From: Deltaproteobacteria bacterium
GTDB lineage: Bacteria; Desulfobacterota; Desulfobacteria; Desulfobacterales; UBA11574
NCBI GenBank assembly: GCA_019314155.1
Contig: JAFCZV010000071.1
Coordinates: 1-23,454 of the forward strand
Reading direction: 5' to 3'
Length of the DNA: 23,454 nt
Part shown: positions 1 through 7,048 of the stretch, piece after piece
Layout of the letters: every line of letters starts with the position of its first letter
How positions within the stretch are numbered: the stretch's first letter is position 1
Notes under the pieces: model-generated
Seen by the model: the letters and a program-made list of their open reading frames with translations, nothing else
Told to the model about the DNA's origin: nothing
Database searches by the model: none
Translations under genes and position numbers: made by a program

Positions 1-2
1 GT

Positions 3-79
3 CGGGACGTGGCTCAGCCTGGTAGAGCACAGCGTTCGGGACGCTGGGGTCGGAGGTTCAAATCCTCTCGTCCCGACCA
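3..79 (+). tRNA. tRNA-Pro (anticodon CGG)
   Basis: Full cloverleaf of 77 nt. The acceptor stem CGGGACG (3-9) pairs with CGTCCCG (69-75), followed by discriminator A76 and an encoded CCA at 77-79. The anticodon stem is CAGCG/CGCTG, with the 7-nt loop TTCGGGA placing anticodon CGG at 37-39. The T arm carries GGTTCAAATCC. It decodes the proline codon CCG. A strong intrinsic terminator follows within 15 nt, so the tRNA ends its own transcript. The promoter would lie outside the window. Confidence 0.97.
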
Positions 80-93
80 ATAAAAACAATACG

Positions 94-122
94 AAAAGCC
101 GCTGTTTTAAGCGGCTTTTTTT
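94..122 (+). terminator. Intrinsic terminator of tRNA-Pro
   Basis: A 10-bp stem (AAAAGCCGCT at 94-103 with AGCGGCTTTT at 110-119) encloses a 6-nt loop and runs into a T tract ending at 122. The A-rich 5' side could also make it work weakly on the other strand, where the CheR-type gene is transcribed towards it. Confidence 0.88.
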
Positions 123-375
123 ATCCTCATAGTTGCATAAACAACACGATGAGATTAGTATAAAACCGCTTAAACCATAGCGTTGTGTTCATTTATTACC
201 AATATACTGAACTCGACTACCAGTGATATCCAAAAAGGAATCTTTTTTCACCGTGTTGTTTACCCCATGGGAAAGCCGAGGATACCCCATCTCCTTTGTT
301 GTCAAGGGTTCGCAGTAAATGACTACGGCTTCATTTGCAACGTTGAGGTTATGTCTGATCTTCGGCTTCAGGACC
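123..375. other. Intergenic gap without recognisable gene
   Basis: This stretch lies between the tRNA terminator and the 3' end of the CheR-type gene. Short open frames here show no recognisable motif and have no convincing ribosome site. No attachment-site duplicate of the tRNA 3' end was seen, so there is no sign of an integrated element at this tRNA. Confidence 0.5.
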
Positions 376-1194
376 TTAAACAGCGGGTTGTTTTACCGCC
401 GCTCTCTTGAAAACATACGGATACGGTTCAACAGCGCCAAGATCCGGTGTTTCAAACGGAATCGATTCGTGGGATCCTATGATCAAAATCCCGCCGGGGG
501 CAAGCCGAGACAACACCTTTTCGAAAGCCCTTTTCTTCAGTTTTTCTTCATAATAGGTCAGGACGCTGTTCCGCAAAAAGATAATGTCAAAATCCCGCCC
601 CGGAGGGTCGGACAGGAGGTGGTGAATTTTCCAGGAAATGTTTTTTTTAAGGAAATCTTTCACCTCGAAAAGTTTTTTGCCCGGCTTTTTCGTGAAATAT
701 TCAGATCGGATTTCCGGAGTGAGTTCTTTGAGACTTCCGGTAGAATAAATTCCGGCCCGTGCCCGCTGGAGATATGCAGGATTCAGGTCGGTGGCCGTCA
801 TCTCAAGGCTCGGAAGATACGAATAGTTCTTGCTTAAGCGATCCCAGACGATCATGAAGCTGTACACTTCATCTCCGCATGCACATCCCGCCGACCAGAC
901 CGAGATTTTTTCGTTGCGCCTTTGGATAATTTCCGGAAGCAGGATTTTTTCGAGGGTCTCCCAGAATCTTCGGTCCCGAAAAAAGCGACTAATGGACACG
1001 GTCATCAGGAGTTCACACGCATGTCTCGTTTCATCGTTTTGTTCCAGTTCCGCCAGAAGGGCCGCCATAGTGCGGCACCCTGATGCTTTCATATACCGGC
1101 CAATCCGCTTTTTAACTCCTTTTCTGACTTTGCGGTATCCTGACCAGGAAAATTCAAATCGATTAAGGAGTTGACGGAATTGCGCATCATTCAT
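376..1194 (-). CDS. CheR-type protein-glutamate O-methyltransferase
   Basis: This 272-aa protein matches the usual CheR length. The family uses S-adenosylmethionine to methylate glutamates of chemoreceptors in the cytoplasm. A small helical N-terminal domain (about residues 1-62) precedes the methyltransferase domain. Visible signatures are SISRFFRD (67-74), SAGCACGDEVYS (101-112, the SAM-binding loop, usually SAGCSTGEEPYS), a TATDLN strand (133-138) and FLRNSVLTYY (206-215, usually CRNVxIYF). The ATG at 1194 is the first that includes the whole N-terminal domain, but no good Shine-Dalgarno precedes it. No receptor, CheB, CheA or CheW gene is in the window, so its target is unknown. It may serve a chemosensory cluster elsewhere or a non-motility pathway. 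Confidence 0.85.
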   Translation of the reverse strand: MNDAQFRQLLNRFEFSWSGYRKVRKGVKKRIGRYMKASGCRTMAALLAELEQNDETRHACELLMTVSISRFFRDRRFWETLEKILLPEIIQRRNEKISVWSAGCACGDEVYSFMIVWDRLSKNYSYLPSLEMTATDLNPAYLQRARAGIYSTGSLKELTPEIRSEYFTKKPGKKLFEVKDFLKKNISWKIHHLLSDPPGRDFDIIFLRNSVLTYYEEKLKKRAFEKVLSRLAPGGILIIGSHESIPFETPDLGAVEPYPYVFKRAAVKQPAV

Positions 1195-1311
1195 ACAATT
1201 ATATTTATCTTTACCGGCGGATTGTGCAAGGGTTATTTTCGAATCTCCCTGTCAGAAAAATGTGGATCTGTGCAGGGAAAAATATGGGTGGAAAGAAAGG
1301 GAGAATCGTTT

Positions 1312-1740
1312 ATGAACACAGAAAGGTTTGAATATTTAAAAAAAGATTATGTCCAGGGATTTCCGGAAACGTGCGGGTTCAAGCCCCAGCGGGTGGCCGA
1401 CGGAATATTCGAATCCAGCCTCGAAGTCCGGCCGGTCCACAGCCAGCAGGACGGATTTGTACACGCCGGCGTGATTGCGACCATGGCGGATCATACCGCC
1501 GGATACGCCGCCTATACAACAGTTTCCGAAGAGTTTCGAATCCTGACCATCGAATTCAAAATTAATTTTTTCAAGCCAGCTGTTGGAGAGCGCATCGCCT
1601 GCCGCTCAAAAGTCGTTAACAACGGCCGAAAGATCAAAGTTTCAGAGTCCGAAGTCTTCTCCATATCCGACGGTCAAGAAAAACTGGTGGCCAAAGCATT
1701 GGTCACTTTAATCGCCGTGCCGGCCTCCAATTATACCTGA
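1312..1740 (+). CDS. PaaI-family (hotdog-fold) acyl-CoA thioesterase
   Basis: A 142-aa single hotdog-domain protein, the normal length for this family of cytoplasmic enzymes that hydrolyse acyl- or aryl-CoA thioesters. The core motif is HAGVIATMADHTAGYAA (residues 51-67), equivalent to the HGGxxxxLxD signature on the catalytic helix; His51 and Asp60 are the expected active-site positions. The start at 1312 is chosen because AAGGGAG lies 6-8 nt upstream and the fold begins soon after. An in-frame ATG at 1171 would add an unrelated extension overlapping the CheR-type gene. The gene is divergent from that gene, and its substrate cannot be told from sequence. Confidence 0.85.
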   Translation: MNTERFEYLKKDYVQGFPETCGFKPQRVADGIFESSLEVRPVHSQQDGFVHAGVIATMADHTAGYAAYTTVSEEFRILTIEFKINFFKPAVGERIACRSKVVNNGRKIKVSESEVFSISDGQEKLVAKALVTLIAVPASNYT

Positions 1741-1774
1741 ACCGAGGGTCCGAATTTTGCTGCAACATACAGGA

Positions 1775-1806
1775 TAAAAAAGGGGCGACCCTTATGGATC
1801 GCCCCT
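1775..1806 (-). terminator. Intrinsic terminator reading leftward
   Basis: An 8-bp GC-rich stem, AGGGGCGA (1781-1788) with TCGCCCCT (1799-1806), and a 10-nt loop. The T run lies only on the minus-strand side (TTTTTT, complement of 1775-1780), so it terminates leftward transcription. It therefore belongs to the candidate RNA rather than to the thioesterase gene, although as a hairpin it may also protect that mRNA's 3' end. Confidence 0.7.
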
Positions 1807-1981
1807 GTGAGAAGGTGGGGAAGATAGGTTGCCTCGCCAACAAAACCCAACCGATTTTCATGGTTTCCCGCAATGCCGTTATTAACACTGGGATATATCT
1901 TTGCGTTTTATTTTTGTTTTGAAGATGCCCAGTAGAAAAGATGCACGCACACCCGAGAAGCTTTTTTTGTTTGTGTTTGTA
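1775..1981 (-). ncRNA. Candidate sigma-54-dependent small RNA
   Basis: A transcript of about 205 nt is predicted. A strong sigma-54-type promoter at 1992-2007 on the minus strand places the start near 1981, and a hairpin with a T run ends it near 1776. No convincing coding frame lies inside: the open frame from a GTG at 1888 runs past the terminator and resembles nothing known. The 3' half holds a small hairpin GTTG/CAAC around GCGAGG, then a pyrimidine-rich stretch (CTTCCCCACCTTCTC, 1812-1826 on the complement). That stretch could pair with ribosome-binding regions of mRNAs. I do not recognise an Rfam family; 6S, SRP and c-di-GMP riboswitch consensus features are not evident. The RNA is inferred from promoter and terminator only. 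Confidence 0.5.
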
Positions 1982-1991
1982 TTTATATACA

Positions 1992-2007
1992 TGCCAAAAC
2001 CGTGCCA
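1992..2007 (-). promoter_or_regulatory. Sigma-54 (RpoN) type promoter of the candidate sRNA
   Basis: On the minus strand the sequence is TGGCACGGTTTTGGCA, one mismatch from the consensus TGGCACGNNNNTTGCA, with the key GG and GC at correct spacing. The expected transcription start is near 1981. Such promoters need an ATP-dependent enhancer-binding protein; a perfect TGTCA-N5-TGACA palindrome lies about 135-145 bp upstream, a normal enhancer distance. Confidence 0.6.
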
Positions 2008-2113
2008 GGCATAACGCCCTTTCAGCAAAATTTTTTTAATTTTAATTCCAATAGGTTATCCTATCAGTCGATTTTTCCCCAACCCGCAAATTGACAATAT
2101 TCGGCAATTCACG

Positions 2114-2128
2114 TGTCATTTTTTGACA
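2114..2128. promoter_or_regulatory. Palindrome TGTCA-N5-TGACA, candidate activator site
   Basis: A perfect 5-bp inverted repeat with a 5-bp T-only spacer. It sits about 140 bp upstream of the leftward sigma-54 promoter and about 235 bp upstream of the rightward one, so it is a candidate enhancer site for a bacterial enhancer-binding protein. A second palindrome, TAACCGGTTA, follows at 2144-2153 and shares the TAACC core with the repeats at 2281 and 2311. Confidence 0.35.
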
Positions 2129-2280
2129 AATTTGAGGCATTTTTAACCGGTTACGGGGTAAAAAATATCCAGATAGCGGGGAATCGACTGTGAAAATCTT
2201 TTCATAATTTTTGAGTTGTTTACTTCACATTTTACACAATCTACAAAAAATGAGACGGGTGGGTCATTGCGCCCGGGAAA

Positions 2281-2332
2281 TGGTAACCATTCAATATTTA
2301 AGCCATTAAACGATAACCGTTCAATTTTTAAG
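2281..2332 (+). repeat. Two 22-bp direct repeats at 30-bp period
   Basis: Copies at 2281-2302 and 2311-2332 agree at 18 of 22 positions, sharing the core TAACC(A/G)TTCAAT(A/T)TTTAAG. The 30-bp period is close to three helical turns, so both face the same side of the DNA. They end just upstream of the rightward sigma-54-type promoter. This arrangement suggests paired binding sites for a regulator. Confidence 0.5.
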
Positions 2333-2336
2333 GATT

Positions 2337-2352
2337 TTGCACGATTTTTGCA
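2337..2352 (+). promoter_or_regulatory. Sigma-54-type promoter of the 157-aa gene
   Basis: The sequence TTGCACGATTTTTGCA matches the consensus TGGCACGNNNNTTGCA except for T in place of the first G of the -24 element. A start near 2363 would give a 5' leader of about 47 nt before the ATG at 2411. The lost G lies in an important position, so activity is less certain than for the leftward promoter. Confidence 0.45.
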
Positions 2353-2410
2353 TAATATTTTACTCTTTCCGTCTATTCTTTTCCATATTGCTTTCAGCCC
2401 GGAGGACACC

Positions 2411-2884
2411 ATGAAGACTATCGATACCAGAGAACACCAAACAATTAAATTGGCGTCAGGAGCTGGGGAAATCCATGGAATATGGAACGACGACATTTTC
2501 TTGTCGAGATTAAAACTCCTGATCATCATGGCCAAAGCCTATTTAAACGGTTGTCCGCTTGGAAACTTCAGGAAACAGGCAGTGATGGAAAATTCAAACC
2601 ATGTTTTTTATCAGTCTTTGAATCTTGTCTATGACTGGACCTTTTATAAACGCCACAGCCCGGATAGACCGGCAGACAGTGCCGGCAGAGAAAAATCACT
2701 ACCCGTCAACAAATTCCGTCAGAGGGTTCAGCGTCTTGCCGTTATGACCCGAGCTGTTGCCCAAGACCGTCGTACGGTGGATCCTTCCGAAAAAAAGGCC
2801 CTCAGGGACAGTTTGAATGCAATCAGCAAGGCCCTTTCCTTTGACTTCGAGATCAACCAAGAGAGCTTCTTGAGAGCAGCCTAA
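2411..2884 (+). CDS. Hypothetical protein, possibly sigma-54 controlled
   Basis: This 157-aa protein matches no family I recognise. It has no signal peptide or clear membrane span. The N-terminal half is mixed and contains a segment rich in aliphatic residues (LKLLIIMAKAYLNG, about 34-47). The C-terminal half is basic and predicted helical (KFRQRVQRLAVMTRAVAQDRR and DPSEKKALRDSLNAISKAL). The ATG at 2411 is chosen because GGAGG lies 5 nt upstream; the frame stays open back to 2216, but that part has no ribosome site and overlaps the promoter and repeats. It stands alone between a regulatory region and a 265-bp gap. The promoter suggests conditional expression, but the function is unknown. Confidence 0.65.
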   Translation: MKTIDTREHQTIKLASGAGEIHGIWNDDIFLSRLKLLIIMAKAYLNGCPLGNFRKQAVMENSNHVFYQSLNLVYDWTFYKRHSPDRPADSAGREKSLPVNKFRQRVQRLAVMTRAVAQDRRTVDPSEKKALRDSLNAISKALSFDFEINQESFLRAA

Positions 2885-3149
2885 TCCGAATATTTCATAC
2901 TGACGCCCAATTACGGTGGTGCCACGCACCGCGGGACTCCCCCGTTCAATGGTAATTCTTGATTATAGGCCGCGCGCCGCTTCGCAACATTAAACACTCC
3001 CATACATGCCGCCCTTTTTCATCGGTGTAAAAAAAACAAAAAATTGAGTTTATATACAACTGCAATCGTGATAGTGGAAAAGAAAAAAAGAAGCCGTTGA
3101 CTTCCGTTATCGTCTGTTAACATTAAATACGCTAAATTCCGTTCCGTTT
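2885..3149. other. Intergenic region upstream of HAD gene
   Basis: No gene is visible. A small hairpin lies near 2914-2932 (CGGTG/CACCG) without a T run. TTGACT at 3097-3102 and TAACAT at 3118-3123 could form a weak promoter for the HAD gene, but the 15-bp spacer is short. No clear Shine-Dalgarno precedes the HAD start. Confidence 0.3.
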
Positions 3150-4160
3150 ATGAACAAACAAACAAAATTTCAGGCATTGATCGTGTTCGACATGGACGGA
3201 GTTATTGTCGATGTTTCAGGGTCCTATCGAGAGACGGTAAGACAAACCGCCAGATTGTTTTTCAAAGGTGCGGGTTCTTGGGAACGTCTGCCCGATCCAT
3301 TGTTTCCCTTGACCGATCTTGCCAGAGTCAAACAGAGCGGCGGCCTCAACAATGACTGGGACCTGACATTTTTGGTCATCAATCTTTTGTTCACGTTGGT
3401 GAAGGACGCTGCCCATCCGGGAGATTTAGCCCCCTGGTCCGGATACCGAAAAGCCATCGGCCGGTGTGACGTGGCAGCCCTGGCCAAATTCTTGAAGTCT
3501 GAAAGAATGCCCGTCACCACACTGATGAATAAAACCGGAGGGGCGGAGAATGAATTCGTTGCCACCCTTTATACCAAAGATGTGGGGAGCGGGAATATTA
3601 TCAAACAGATTTTTCAAGAGATCTATCTCGGCAAAGACCTGTTCGAGTCCACCTATGGGATTCCGGCAAAAGTGTTTCATGAAAAAGGATACATAAACAG
3701 AGAAAAACTGTTGATCGACAAACACACCCTTGAATCCCTTTCCGAAAACAACATCCTGGCCATTGCTACAGGGCGGCCCAGAGCCGAGGCGAACTATCCT
3801 CTGGAGGTCTTTGACCTCCGGAAGTTTTTCTCGGATACCCGCACCCTCGACGACTGCCTCGAGGAAGAACGGAAAATATTCCAAAGGGAGAAAAGAAAGG
3901 TGTCCCTCAGCAAACCGAATCCCTACATGCTGGATGCCATCGAAGCGGCCCAAAAAAATAAAGTGTCAAAATTCTATTACATCGGAGATATGCCCGATGA
4001 TATGGTGGCAGCATCAAAATCCAGAGCAGGTTATATAGGCATCGGAATTCTGAAGTCATCATCCGATAAAGAACGTCTGAAAAGAGATCTGATAGAGGCA
4101 GGTGCAGATCATGTTATCGAAGATTTTGAGGCATTGAGGAAGATCGTCGAAATATTATGA
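3150..4160 (+). CDS. HAD-superfamily hydrolase (subfamily IA-like)
   Basis: A 336-aa cytoplasmic phosphatase-like protein with all four HAD motifs. Motif I is FDMDGVIVD with nucleophile Asp14 and acid/base Asp16. Motif II is ATGRPR with Thr207. Motif III is SKPNP with Lys255. Motif IV is GDMPDD with Asp280 and Asp284 binding magnesium. It is longer than a phosphoglycolate phosphatase (about 220 aa); the extra length is a large insert between motifs I and II (about residues 22-195) containing SGGLNNDWDLT, as in the TIGR01548-like subfamily. The true substrate is unknown. The stop overlaps the start of the next gene by 4 bp (ATGA), so translation with the EamA exporter is probably coupled, hinting that enzyme and transporter act on related metabolites. 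Confidence 0.8.
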   Translation: MNKQTKFQALIVFDMDGVIVDVSGSYRETVRQTARLFFKGAGSWERLPDPLFPLTDLARVKQSGGLNNDWDLTFLVINLLFTLVKDAAHPGDLAPWSGYRKAIGRCDVAALAKFLKSERMPVTTLMNKTGGAENEFVATLYTKDVGSGNIIKQIFQEIYLGKDLFESTYGIPAKVFHEKGYINREKLLIDKHTLESLSENNILAIATGRPRAEANYPLEVFDLRKFFSDTRTLDDCLEEERKIFQREKRKVSLSKPNPYMLDAIEAAQKNKVSKFYYIGDMPDDMVAASKSRAGYIGIGILKSSSDKERLKRDLIEAGADHVIEDFEALRKIVEIL

Positions 4161-5119
4161 AATCAAAAGAATCTGTCAAAAACTATAGATGGGGCTATCT
4201 TTACGTGGTGACGGCCGCGTTCATGTGGGGGTTGTCCGGATCGTCGGCCAAGTTTCTCTTTAACAGCGGGATCACGCCCTATCAGCTGGTTCAACTTCGT
4301 CTGACAATCTCTACGGGACTCTTGTTTCTGTGGCTGTTGATTCGCCATCGTTCCCTGCTGAAAATAGACCGGAAAGATATACTCTATTTTGTGCTGTTCG
4401 GCACCGTGGGGATGGCCGGCGTCCAGTTTACCTATCTGTTTACCATCAGCAAAATAAAAGTGGCGGCCGCCATCTTGCTCCAGTATCTGGCCCCCACCTT
4501 TATCGCCATACATTCGGTTGTGTTCATGCGTGATAAACTTTCACCCGTAACCGTTATGGCCCTTGTGGGTGCGACATTCGGCTGCTATCTGGTCGTCGGC
4601 GCTTACAATCTGGAAATTCTTTCCATGAATATCGTCGGAATCATCAGCGGCATCCTGTCAGCCATCACCTTTGCCTGGTATTCGGTTCACGGCGAATACG
4701 GCATGCGCCGCTACAACCCGTGGACGGTGCTCTTTTTTGCGTTGTTTTTCGGAGCGCTGGTGTGGAATGTGCTGCACCCGCCCCTCGAATCCTTTATGCA
4801 TGCCTACTCCCCGGTGCAGTGGGCATGGATTCTGTATATCGGCGTTCTGGGGACCCTTGTGCCTTTCGGTCTCTATCTGGAGGGCATCAACCTGATCCGC
4901 TCTACCCGTGCCAGCATCACCGCAACCCTTGAACCCATTACCGCCGGCATTATCTCTTATATCTTCCTCAACGAAATCATGGAAGTCGCCCAGATCACCG
5001 GCGGCGCAATTATCATCGTATCCATCATATTTCTCCAGCTGAACCAGGAACAAGACGATAAGGCGCCCGGCATTATTCGTGCCCAAAGCCACACCGACGA
5101 ATATAAACGTTCGGAGTGA
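4157..5119 (+). CDS. EamA/DMT-family transporter
   Basis: A 320-aa inner-membrane protein with ten predicted transmembrane segments arranged as two EamA repeats. The first repeat starts at YVVTAAFMWGLSGSSAKFLF and ends near residue 150; the second runs to about residue 295 and has the typical RASITATLEPITAGIISYIFLNE block. The C-terminal 25 residues are hydrophilic. The family exports amino acids, nucleotide-like compounds or other small metabolites; the substrate cannot be read from sequence. Its start overlaps the HAD gene stop by 4 bp. Confidence 0.85.
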   Translation: MKSKESVKNYRWGYLYVVTAAFMWGLSGSSAKFLFNSGITPYQLVQLRLTISTGLLFLWLLIRHRSLLKIDRKDILYFVLFGTVGMAGVQFTYLFTISKIKVAAAILLQYLAPTFIAIHSVVFMRDKLSPVTVMALVGATFGCYLVVGAYNLEILSMNIVGIISGILSAITFAWYSVHGEYGMRRYNPWTVLFFALFFGALVWNVLHPPLESFMHAYSPVQWAWILYIGVLGTLVPFGLYLEGINLIRSTRASITATLEPITAGIISYIFLNEIMEVAQITGGAIIIVSIIFLQLNQEQDDKAPGIIRAQSHTDEYKRSE

Positions 5120-5396
5120 TGGCCCGAGAAACCGTTCCAAAGCCTTATGGTGAGTTATTTTTGAGTCTTTTCTAAAAAAGCGGTTTGCGAAGCGGCGGAT
5201 AAAATTTGGTGCGGTTCGGAGGGAAGTTGGACTTGCACAAATGAAGTGCCCCGCCGCATGCGGACAGGGTCTGCAAAAGGATAGCGCGAACCTATCCCTT
5301 ACCCTGCCCCTCTCCCCAAGGAGAGGAGGCAGAAGAATTGCCCGCCGCAAGCGGTTGGGGTATACGACAGATCAGAAAAAATGCAACGCTTAATTT
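5120..5396. other. Intergenic gap with CTCTCC/GGAGAG palindrome
   Basis: There is no gene here. A perfect 7-bp stem, CCTCTCC (5309-5315) with GGAGAGG (5320-5326), has a 4-nt loop and follows a CCCTTACCCTGCCCC run. This resembles an intergenic palindrome common in proteobacterial genomes and lacks a T tract, so it is not a standard terminator. No strong terminator is visible for either of the convergent neighbours. Confidence 0.4.
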
Positions 5397-5660
5397 TTAT
5401 TTGAGATTTTTTCCCGGTTTAAAGGTCACCGTATTTCTACCCTTGATTTTTATCTTTTCACCGGTCTGCGGATTACGTCCCATTCGGGTTTTTCGATAGA
5501 CCTTACGGAAAGTTCCAAATCCTACCAGGGTCACTTTGCTGTTTCTTTTCTTCAGACCCACTGTAATACCGTCAATAAACGATTCTAATGCCGCTTTAGC
5601 CGCGACTTTAGAAATACTCGCATCCTTAGCCATTTTTTCAATTAAGTCTGCCTTTGTCAT
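5397..5660 (-). CDS. HU-family DNA-binding protein
   Basis: An 87-aa histone-like nucleoid protein of normal HU length. The N-terminal helical dimer body (TKADLIEKMAKDASISKVAAKAALESFIDGI) is followed by VTLVGFGTFRKVYRKTRMGRNP, where GFGTF and GRNPQTGE are the signature of the DNA-bending beta arm. The C-terminal TFKPGKNLK is canonical. The start at 5660 is preceded by AGGGGGAACG; an upstream in-frame start at 5699 would add 13 residues outside the family. The gene is monocistronic and A+T-rich upstream. It is a second member of the family in the window, beside the IHF-like gene at 18379. Confidence 0.93.
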   Translation of the reverse strand: MTKADLIEKMAKDASISKVAAKAALESFIDGITVGLKKRNSKVTLVGFGTFRKVYRKTRMGRNPQTGEKIKIKGRNTVTFKPGKNLK

Positions 5661-6046
5661 CGTTCCCCCTTTTCTAATGTTAAAAATTAGCGCAAACAAC
5701 TTACGTTGAATAAGATTCAGTTACAATATATAATTTAGAAAATCAAGAAAAACCTTATATTTTTTAGTTTTACACAGGCGAACCGGTGTTATCTCTTGAA
5801 TGACACGGCTTTTTGCGGGTTGATATAATGTTTTTTTAAAAGACTTTTTATGCCGGATTCAGGCGCTATTCACACAAGTAAGGGCTCGCGCAAAAATAAC
5901 TTCACATTTTTACATCTCAGCTTCAGCCCATCTTTGGCTGATACCTCACTCGCAAAATCCGCGAAATAGCTCGCTATTCCTGTGGTTTTGCTCCTTAGAA
6001 ATTTTATCGGCCGATGGAGTGCCGGCTGAACCGGACGGTACACCCT
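5661..6046. repeat. A+T-rich leader and palindromic repeat block
   Basis: The first ~170 bp are A+T-rich and probably hold the HU promoter on the minus strand; no clean -35/-10 pair was found. From about 5880 to 6030 composition changes and several stem-loops appear: TCAGCC/GGCTGA (5923-5941), an imperfect 19-bp arm pair at 5952-5991 around AATAGC-TC-GCTATT, and a GC-rich tail. This looks like a dispersed intergenic repeat lying at the 3' end of the cyclodeaminase-family gene. The dispersed nature is inference. Confidence 0.4.
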
Positions 6047-7024
6047 TTAGAGCGACAGCCAGGTGCCGAGTTCTTTTTCCACAGCTTTCCGAAAAATTAT
6101 GGGCGCCACGGCCATGTCATCTATGGCCAGTCCGAGATTAGCTGTCAGGGTCCGTTCTGCGTTGGTCTCTCTTCCTGGTTTTTGTCCGGTGACCAGTTCT
6201 CCCAAATCAGCATGAATTTTCGGAATATTCTGAAAATAGCCCATTTGCTGATATTGTCGCAGCTGCGGTGTGTCGTCGGTACAGAACTTGGCCGCCGCCT
6301 GCATGGCATCGGGATGCCAGTAGGAGTCAAAATCGACCAGTGAGGCAAAAGCGCCTTCGTCCAGCCAACCGGCCTGGATGGTGGCATGAGGTGTTTTTAG
6401 AATAGGCCCTGCGGTAACGACAATGTCACAGCCGGCCACCGCTTCCCGCGGTGTACTCACCGGAACCACCTCCAGGTTAAAACGGGCACCGATTTCTTCG
6501 ACATATCGACGGACGGCTTCGGCGTTCACATCGTAAGCCATGACGCGTTTGAGCGGAAACAGCGTGTTCAACGCCTCCACGTTGGTGCGCCCCTGAACGC
6601 CGCATCCCAGCACACCGACCACCGACGATTCCGGACGGGCCAGATAGCGCGCGGACAGTGCCGTGGCCGCACCGGTCCGAACGGCCGTAATCCATACACA
6701 GTCCATCACCGAAATAGGAATTCCGGTTTCAGGGTTATTGAGGATCAGCAGGCCGGTAATGTAGGGCAGTCCTTTCTGTTGGTTCCCCGGAAAACCACTC
6801 ACCCACTTGACACCCGCTGCGTTCAAAGCTGGAATGTATGCCGGCATGGCGTGGATAAAATTGTCTTCACCACCGGGATGAATCCCAGGTTTGGGAGGCA
6901 TTTCCGTATTTCCGCTACCTTTTTCCCGGAAAGCGACTTCCAGGGCTTTGATAATTTCGTCCATTGTCAGTCCCGCGGAAACTACATCATCCTGGGAAAG
7001 ATAGAGTAATTGATTCGATTTCAT
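6047..7024 (-). CDS. Ornithine cyclodeaminase/mu-crystallin family protein
   Basis: A 325-aa NAD(P)-dependent cytoplasmic enzyme of normal family length. Substrate-side residues include the KWVSGFPGN block (73-81) and Arg116 in TAVRTGAATALSARYLA. The Rossmann nucleotide site is VVGVLGCGVQGRTNVEAL (GxGxxG at 140-145). The catalytic-type aspartate is in LVDFDSYW (231-236). Members include ornithine cyclodeaminase, archaeal-type alanine dehydrogenase, ketimine reductases and opine-type synthases, so the exact reaction is open. AAGGAGT lies 5-6 nt before the ATG. It begins 24 bp after the CDF transporter stop and is probably its operon partner. Confidence 0.85.
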   Translation of the reverse strand: MKSNQLLYLSQDDVVSAGLTMDEIIKALEVAFREKGSGNTEMPPKPGIHPGGEDNFIHAMPAYIPALNAAGVKWVSGFPGNQQKGLPYITGLLILNNPETGIPISVMDCVWITAVRTGAATALSARYLARPESSVVGVLGCGVQGRTNVEALNTLFPLKRVMAYDVNAEAVRRYVEEIGARFNLEVVPVSTPREAVAGCDIVVTAGPILKTPHATIQAGWLDEGAFASLVDFDSYWHPDAMQAAAKFCTDDTPQLRQYQQMGYFQNIPKIHADLGELVTGQKPGRETNAERTLTANLGLAIDDMAVAPIIFRKAVEKELGTWLSL

Positions 7025-7048
7025 GTTTACTCCTTGTTCGTTATTTAC

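Noticed and set aside
1..375. tRNA-Pro as an integration site for a mobile element
   Set aside because: No second copy of the tRNA 3' end and no integrase gene is present in the window.
319..1174. Long plus-strand open frames opposite the CheR-type gene
   Set aside because: They are antisense shadows; the minus-strand frame carries recognised CheR motifs.
1703..1888. 61-aa minus-strand frame inside the candidate sRNA
   Set aside because: It runs through the terminator hairpin, its GTG start has no ribosome site, and the sequence resembles no known protein.
2143..2535. 130-aa open frame on the minus strand
   Set aside because: It overlaps the sigma-54-type promoter, the repeats and the start of the 157-aa gene, has no ribosome site and no family resemblance.
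2911..2941. GGTGGTGCCACGCACCGCGG resembles a T-box antiterminator motif
   Set aside because: The motif is interrupted by extra bases, there is no specifier-loop stem or terminator around it, and the next gene is a HAD hydrolase, not an aminoacyl-tRNA synthetase or amino-acid gene.
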